Assembly (NCBI GenBank): GCA_963831105.1 | Contig: CAWHOS010000003.1 | Location: 186,001 to 250,000, forward strand | Origin: DATFQI01 sp963831105 | GTDB lineage: Bacteria > Actinomycetota > Thermoleophilia > Solirubrobacterales > Solirubrobacteraceae | Reading direction: 5' to 3' | Length of the DNA: 64,000 nt | Shown: positions 59,404 through 64,000 of the stretch, piece after piece | Layout of the letters: the number at the start of each line of letters is the position of its first letter | Numbering within the stretch: position 1 is the stretch's first letter | Program-made: the position numbers and the translations under genes | The notes under the pieces: model-generated | What the model was told of the DNA's origin: nothing | What the model saw: the letters and a program-made list of their open reading frames with translations, nothing else | Databases searched by the model: none

Positions 59404-61041
59404 GTGTCGGCGCTGGCTCTCGAGCTGGAGCAGGAACCGCGCGCCGTTCTCCGCGCGCCGGAGGAGCCCGCGCTCGCTCCGGTGGTGCAGATGCCGGGCT
59501 GCAGCTCGTGCGACCAGCTCGCCGCGCTGCCGCCGACGCTGCGCGCGGGTGCGCTGACCGCGATGCAGCGCGGCGAGGGCAACGCCGCCGTGTCCCGGCT
59601 GCTGTCGCGCGCCGCGGAGCTGCCGCAGCCCGAGCCCGAGCGCGCGGGCGAGCGCTGCAAGTGCGGCGGGCTCATCGGCGCGGACGGGCTGTGCGACAAG
59701 TGCCGCGGCGAGCGGCAGGCGGGCCTCGCGGAGGCGGCCTCGGGCGACGGCGCCATCGCGCGGATGCTGGCGGCCGACCTCGCCGCGCGTGATGCGAGCC
59801 CGCCCACCCCGACGCTGCTGCGCCAGGACGCGCCCGACGGCGGCATCGACGCCTCGGCCGGAGCGGGGGCCTGCTCGACGCGCTGCGGCGACATCCCGGC
59901 CGCATGCCCGCCGGACTTCTGCTGCCCGTTCCCGCTCGGGACGGCGACGCTGATCCGCGAGCAGATCCGGCTGCCGTTCCTGGCCGCGATCGGGTCGCAG
60001 GTGACGCCGTCCGTCGTCCCCGTGTGGCTGACGTGGTTCAACGGCGGCGCGGGCATGCAGAACTTCAGCGGCCGCTTCGGCGCCGACTTCAGCGCCGACC
60101 CGACGACGCTGCGGATCGCGCCGATGCTCGCGGCGGACGTGCAGGCGAGCCTCGACCCCGCGCAGGTGCAGGCGCTCGCGGCGAGCGCGACGCCGGGCGC
60201 GCCGGTGTCGCTGCTGCCCGCGCTCCCCGCCGCCTTCGCGGCCGAGCGGACGGCGCAGATGGAGGGCGGCGACCGGCTGCTGGACTTCACCACGATCGGG
60301 ACGGCGCCGGGGAACCTCGCGGGCGGCGTCGGCAAGGACCAGACGACCTGCTCGGTGGGCGCGACCCCGAGCCCCGCGGACGACGCCCGGGTCTTCGTCG
60401 ATGTTCAGGCCACGCTGATCCGCAACCCGAACGGCTCGATCACCGTCACGCCGACGCTGCAGCTGCGCGTGATCGACACGGTCGACCTCTGTCCCGGCAA
60501 CTGCGGCAGCGGCCCCGCCGACGCCCTCATCAACGAGCAGATCGCGACGATCCCGATGTCGCGGCTGGAGGCCAGCGGCGTGTCCGGCGACGTGCCGTTC
60601 ACGGTCGACTTCGCGGTCGCGCAGGCCGCCTTCACCGTGCCCCCGCCCGCCCCACCGGTTCCGCAGCACGTGATCGTCTCCGCCAGCACGCTGTTCGACT
60701 ACGGCTCACACGACCTGCGCTCGGGCGGCGAGGACGCGCTCGCGGCCGAGCTCGGCGACCGGCCCACGCAGGCCGACCTCACGCAGCCGTTCATCGTCGA
60801 GGGCCACACGGACTCCAAGGGCTCGGAGGAGTTCAACCAGGGCCTCTCCGACCGCCGCGCCGCGACGGTCGTCGACGTGCTCGAGCGCCGCTACCCCAAC
60901 GTCGCCGGCCACCTCGCCCCGACCGGCTTCGGCGAGACCCGCCCGATCGCGCCGAACGAGATCGGCGGCGTCGACAACCCCACGGGCCGCGCCCAGAACC
61001 GCCGCGTCGAGCTGCGCTTCTCCGCGCCGCCGCCGACCTAG
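59404..61041 (+). CDS. zinc-ribbon/OmpA protein with eCIS-type N-terminal tags
   Basis: A 545-residue protein with no signal peptide. Residues 55-70 (MQRGEGNAAVSRLLSRA) and 111-127 (AASGDGAIARMLAAD) are two copies of a motif seen on eCIS-linked proteins; between them is a zinc knuckle C85-x-C87-x9-C97-x2-C100 (CKCGG...CDKCRGER). A Cys-rich patch follows (CSTRCGD...CCPFPLG), then about 280 residues of beta-rich unknown sequence and a C-terminal OmpA-like peptidoglycan-binding domain (residues about 415-545; LFDYGSHDLRSGG, EGHTDSKGSEEFN, LSDRRAATVVDVL, GFGETRPI, NRRVEL). GTG start. It may be an injected or sheath-associated wall-binding part. Confidence 0.7.
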   Translation: MSALALELEQEPRAVLRAPEEPALAPVVQMPGCSSCDQLAALPPTLRAGALTAMQRGEGNAAVSRLLSRAAELPQPEPERAGERCKCGGLIGADGLCDKCRGERQAGLAEAASGDGAIARMLAADLAARDASPPTPTLLRQDAPDGGIDASAGAGACSTRCGDIPAACPPDFCCPFPLGTATLIREQIRLPFLAAIGSQVTPSVVPVWLTWFNGGAGMQNFSGRFGADFSADPTTLRIAPMLAADVQASLDPAQVQALAASATPGAPVSLLPALPAAFAAERTAQMEGGDRLLDFTTIGTAPGNLAGGVGKDQTTCSVGATPSPADDARVFVDVQATLIRNPNGSITVTPTLQLRVIDTVDLCPGNCGSGPADALINEQIATIPMSRLEASGVSGDVPFTVDFAVAQAAFTVPPPAPPVPQHVIVSASTLFDYGSHDLRSGGEDALAAELGDRPTQADLTQPFIVEGHTDSKGSEEFNQGLSDRRAATVVDVLERRYPNVAGHLAPTGFGETRPIAPNEIGGVDNPTGRAQNRRVELRFSAPPPT

Positions 61042-62424
61042 AGCTCCGACTCGAGCAGGCGGACGATTCCGGCGACGGGGATCGCCACCCAGTCGGGGCG
61101 GTTGTTGAGCTCGTAGCGCAGCTCGTAGACGACCTTCTCGAGCTCGAAGACGGTCAGGAGCTGCTCCGTCGCCTGCTGGCCCGGCGGCAGCAGCGACGGC
61201 TCGGCCGTCTCGCGGTAGCCATCGAGGTACGCCTCGCGGGCCCGGTCCTCCCAGTCCTCGGGCGCGTCGACCCCGCGCAGGATCGCCGAGCCCGCGGCCG
61301 CGTAGGAGAACGAGCGCAGCATCCCGGCCACGTCGCGCAGCGGGGAGCGCTTGAGCCGCCGCTCGGGCAGCGAGCGCGCCGGCTCGCCCTCGAAGTCGAG
61401 GATCGCCCAGCCGCGGTCGGGCGTGAGCATCGTCTGGCCGAGGTGCAGGTCGCCGTGGGTGCGGATCACCTTGCCGCCCGCGCCGATGTGCGAGAGCAGC
61501 TGCAGGCGCTCGCGCACGTCCTGGCCGCGGCCGAGGATCGGCTCGGTCGCCTCGGTCTCGGGCAGCTCGACGAACACGCGCTCGATCTGCTCGTCGACGT
61601 TCGCCGTCAGGATCGACAGCGACTCCATGCTCGGCTCGTCGGGCGAGAACGCCGGGTCCGAGGCCTCCGAGCCCAGCACCGTGTGCAGCTCGCCGGTGAC
61701 GCGCCCGAGCGAGCGCACCTGCTCCAGCAGCCCCGTGGGGTCCGACGCGAGCTCGTCGAGCACGAGCTCCCAGCCGTCGCGCGCCCCGGCCAGGTACTCC
61801 TGCAGGATCCCCAGCGTCGCGTCCACCAGCCGGCCCTCGAAGTCGTACCAGCCGGCCAGCGGCGCGATGTTCGGGAACCCGCGCGCGGACAGGAAGCGCA
61901 GCAGCTCCAGCTCGGGGTTCTCGCCCGGCTCGACGCGGCGGAACGCCTTCAGGATCAGCGAGTCGCTGAAGACGATCGAGGAGTTGGACTGCTCCACCCC
62001 GACCGGGCGCACGTCGACCGTGCCGCCCAGCGATGAGGAGGCCGAGGGCGCCCAGTGGAACCCGAGCACGCCCTCGTCGACCGTCACCTCGGAGTCGGTG
62101 CGCATCCGGTGCAGCAGCTCGCGCCCGAACGCCGGGTCGGCGAGCCCGTCGTAGACCGTCCAGTCGTCGACGGTGCAGATCACGCGCTCGTCCCAGCCCT
62201 CGCCGGCCGGCCGCAGCCCGAGCGGCACCTGGTAGGTCTCGTGCGTCCCGGCCGGGAACACGGCCTCCATCAGCGCGAGCACCAGCTGCGGCGACTCGGT
62301 GCGCAGCGGCACCGCCTCCATCACGTTGATGTGGCTGACCTCGCGCGACTTGGACGCGAACCAGCGCTGCCCGACGACCCAGTCGTGGAGCTCCTGCTCG
62401 GGCAGCCAGGAGAGGTCGTGGAGA

Positions 62425-62432
<8 letters not shown>
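61038..62432 (-). CDS. mak: maltokinase
   Basis: A 464-residue maltokinase that phosphorylates maltose with ATP to maltose 1-phosphate, the donor of GlgE. Seen: the N-terminal lobe opening WLPEQELHDWVVGQRWFASKSR, LILKAFRRVEPGENPELELLRFL, catalytic loop IRTHGDLHLGQTML, and the metal-binding segment WAILDFEGEPARSLPERRLK followed by SPLRDVAGMLRSFSYAA. It is translationally coupled to treS (stop and start within 8 bases) and its stop overlaps the convergent eCIS-type gene by 4 bases. GTG 62438 is an alternative start. Confidence 0.92.

Positions 62433-64000
<1,568 letters not shown>

Overview
The window is 64 kb of very GC-rich DNA packed with short-gap genes, many joined by ATGA or GTGA stop/start overlaps and many starting with GTG. 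Primary sigma factor architecture, a bacterial MptA-type GTP cyclohydrolase, GlgE-pathway genes (treS, mak, glgB), Tat-exported phosphatases and several Lys/Arg-rich secreted proteins point to an actinobacterium. A soil member of Thermoleophilia/Solirubrobacterales is my best guess; that placement is inference from gene content and style, not from rRNA, which is absent here.

Layout. 0-5 kb: small zinc ribbon, a peptidoglycan-binding NlpC/P60 hydrolase, NUDIX, MDR and SDR oxidoreductases, GNAT. 4.7-10.5 kb: membrane metallophosphoesterase, BioY, tRNA-Tyr, sigma A, MptA and PgsA. 10.5-18 kb: Rieske oxygenase, a large repeat-bearing surface protein, EamA exporter, penicillin-acylase family enzyme. 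18-24.6 kb: degenerate response regulator, secreted protein, ClpP, an HExxH protein with a tag-like N-terminus, FAD oxidoreductase, alpha/beta and FAH hydrolases. 24.6-31 kb: degenerate GGDEF protein, FolE plus ferredoxin reductase, SF2 helicase, DsbA-like protein. 31-35 kb: a secreted operon (small basic protein, DUF1800, DUF1501, cupredoxin). 35-53 kb: glycan and trehalose metabolism (GT4, treZ-glgX-treY, glgB) mixed with phosphatase, YihY and a PAS-GAF-GGDEF-EAL protein. 53-59 kb: a scrambled regulator remnant, aquaporin, split-barrel and GST-like proteins, ABC drug exporter, a truncated ADP-ribosylglycohydrolase. 59-64 kb: a zinc-ribbon/OmpA protein sharing the tag-like motif of the 20.5-kb protein, then mak and treS running off the right edge.

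How genes fit together. TreZ-GlgX-TreY would debranch glucan and release trehalose from it; TreS and Mak would convert trehalose to maltose 1-phosphate for GlgE, whose gene is not in the window and may lie beyond the right edge; GlgB branches the product, and the GT4 enzyme could be a GlgM/GlgA-type synthase. Two unrelated GTP cyclohydrolases (MptA/FolE2 and FolE) are present. The most novel items are the pair of proteins that look like cargo or accessories of an extracellular contractile injection system (eCIS), and the secreted DUF1800-DUF1501-cupredoxin operon.

Caveat on the sequence. Many genes are broken by single-base indels, nearly all of them one extra base, densest at 40.4-47.2 kb. 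Coding character continues across each break, so I treat them as probable sequencing errors and annotate whole genes across them.
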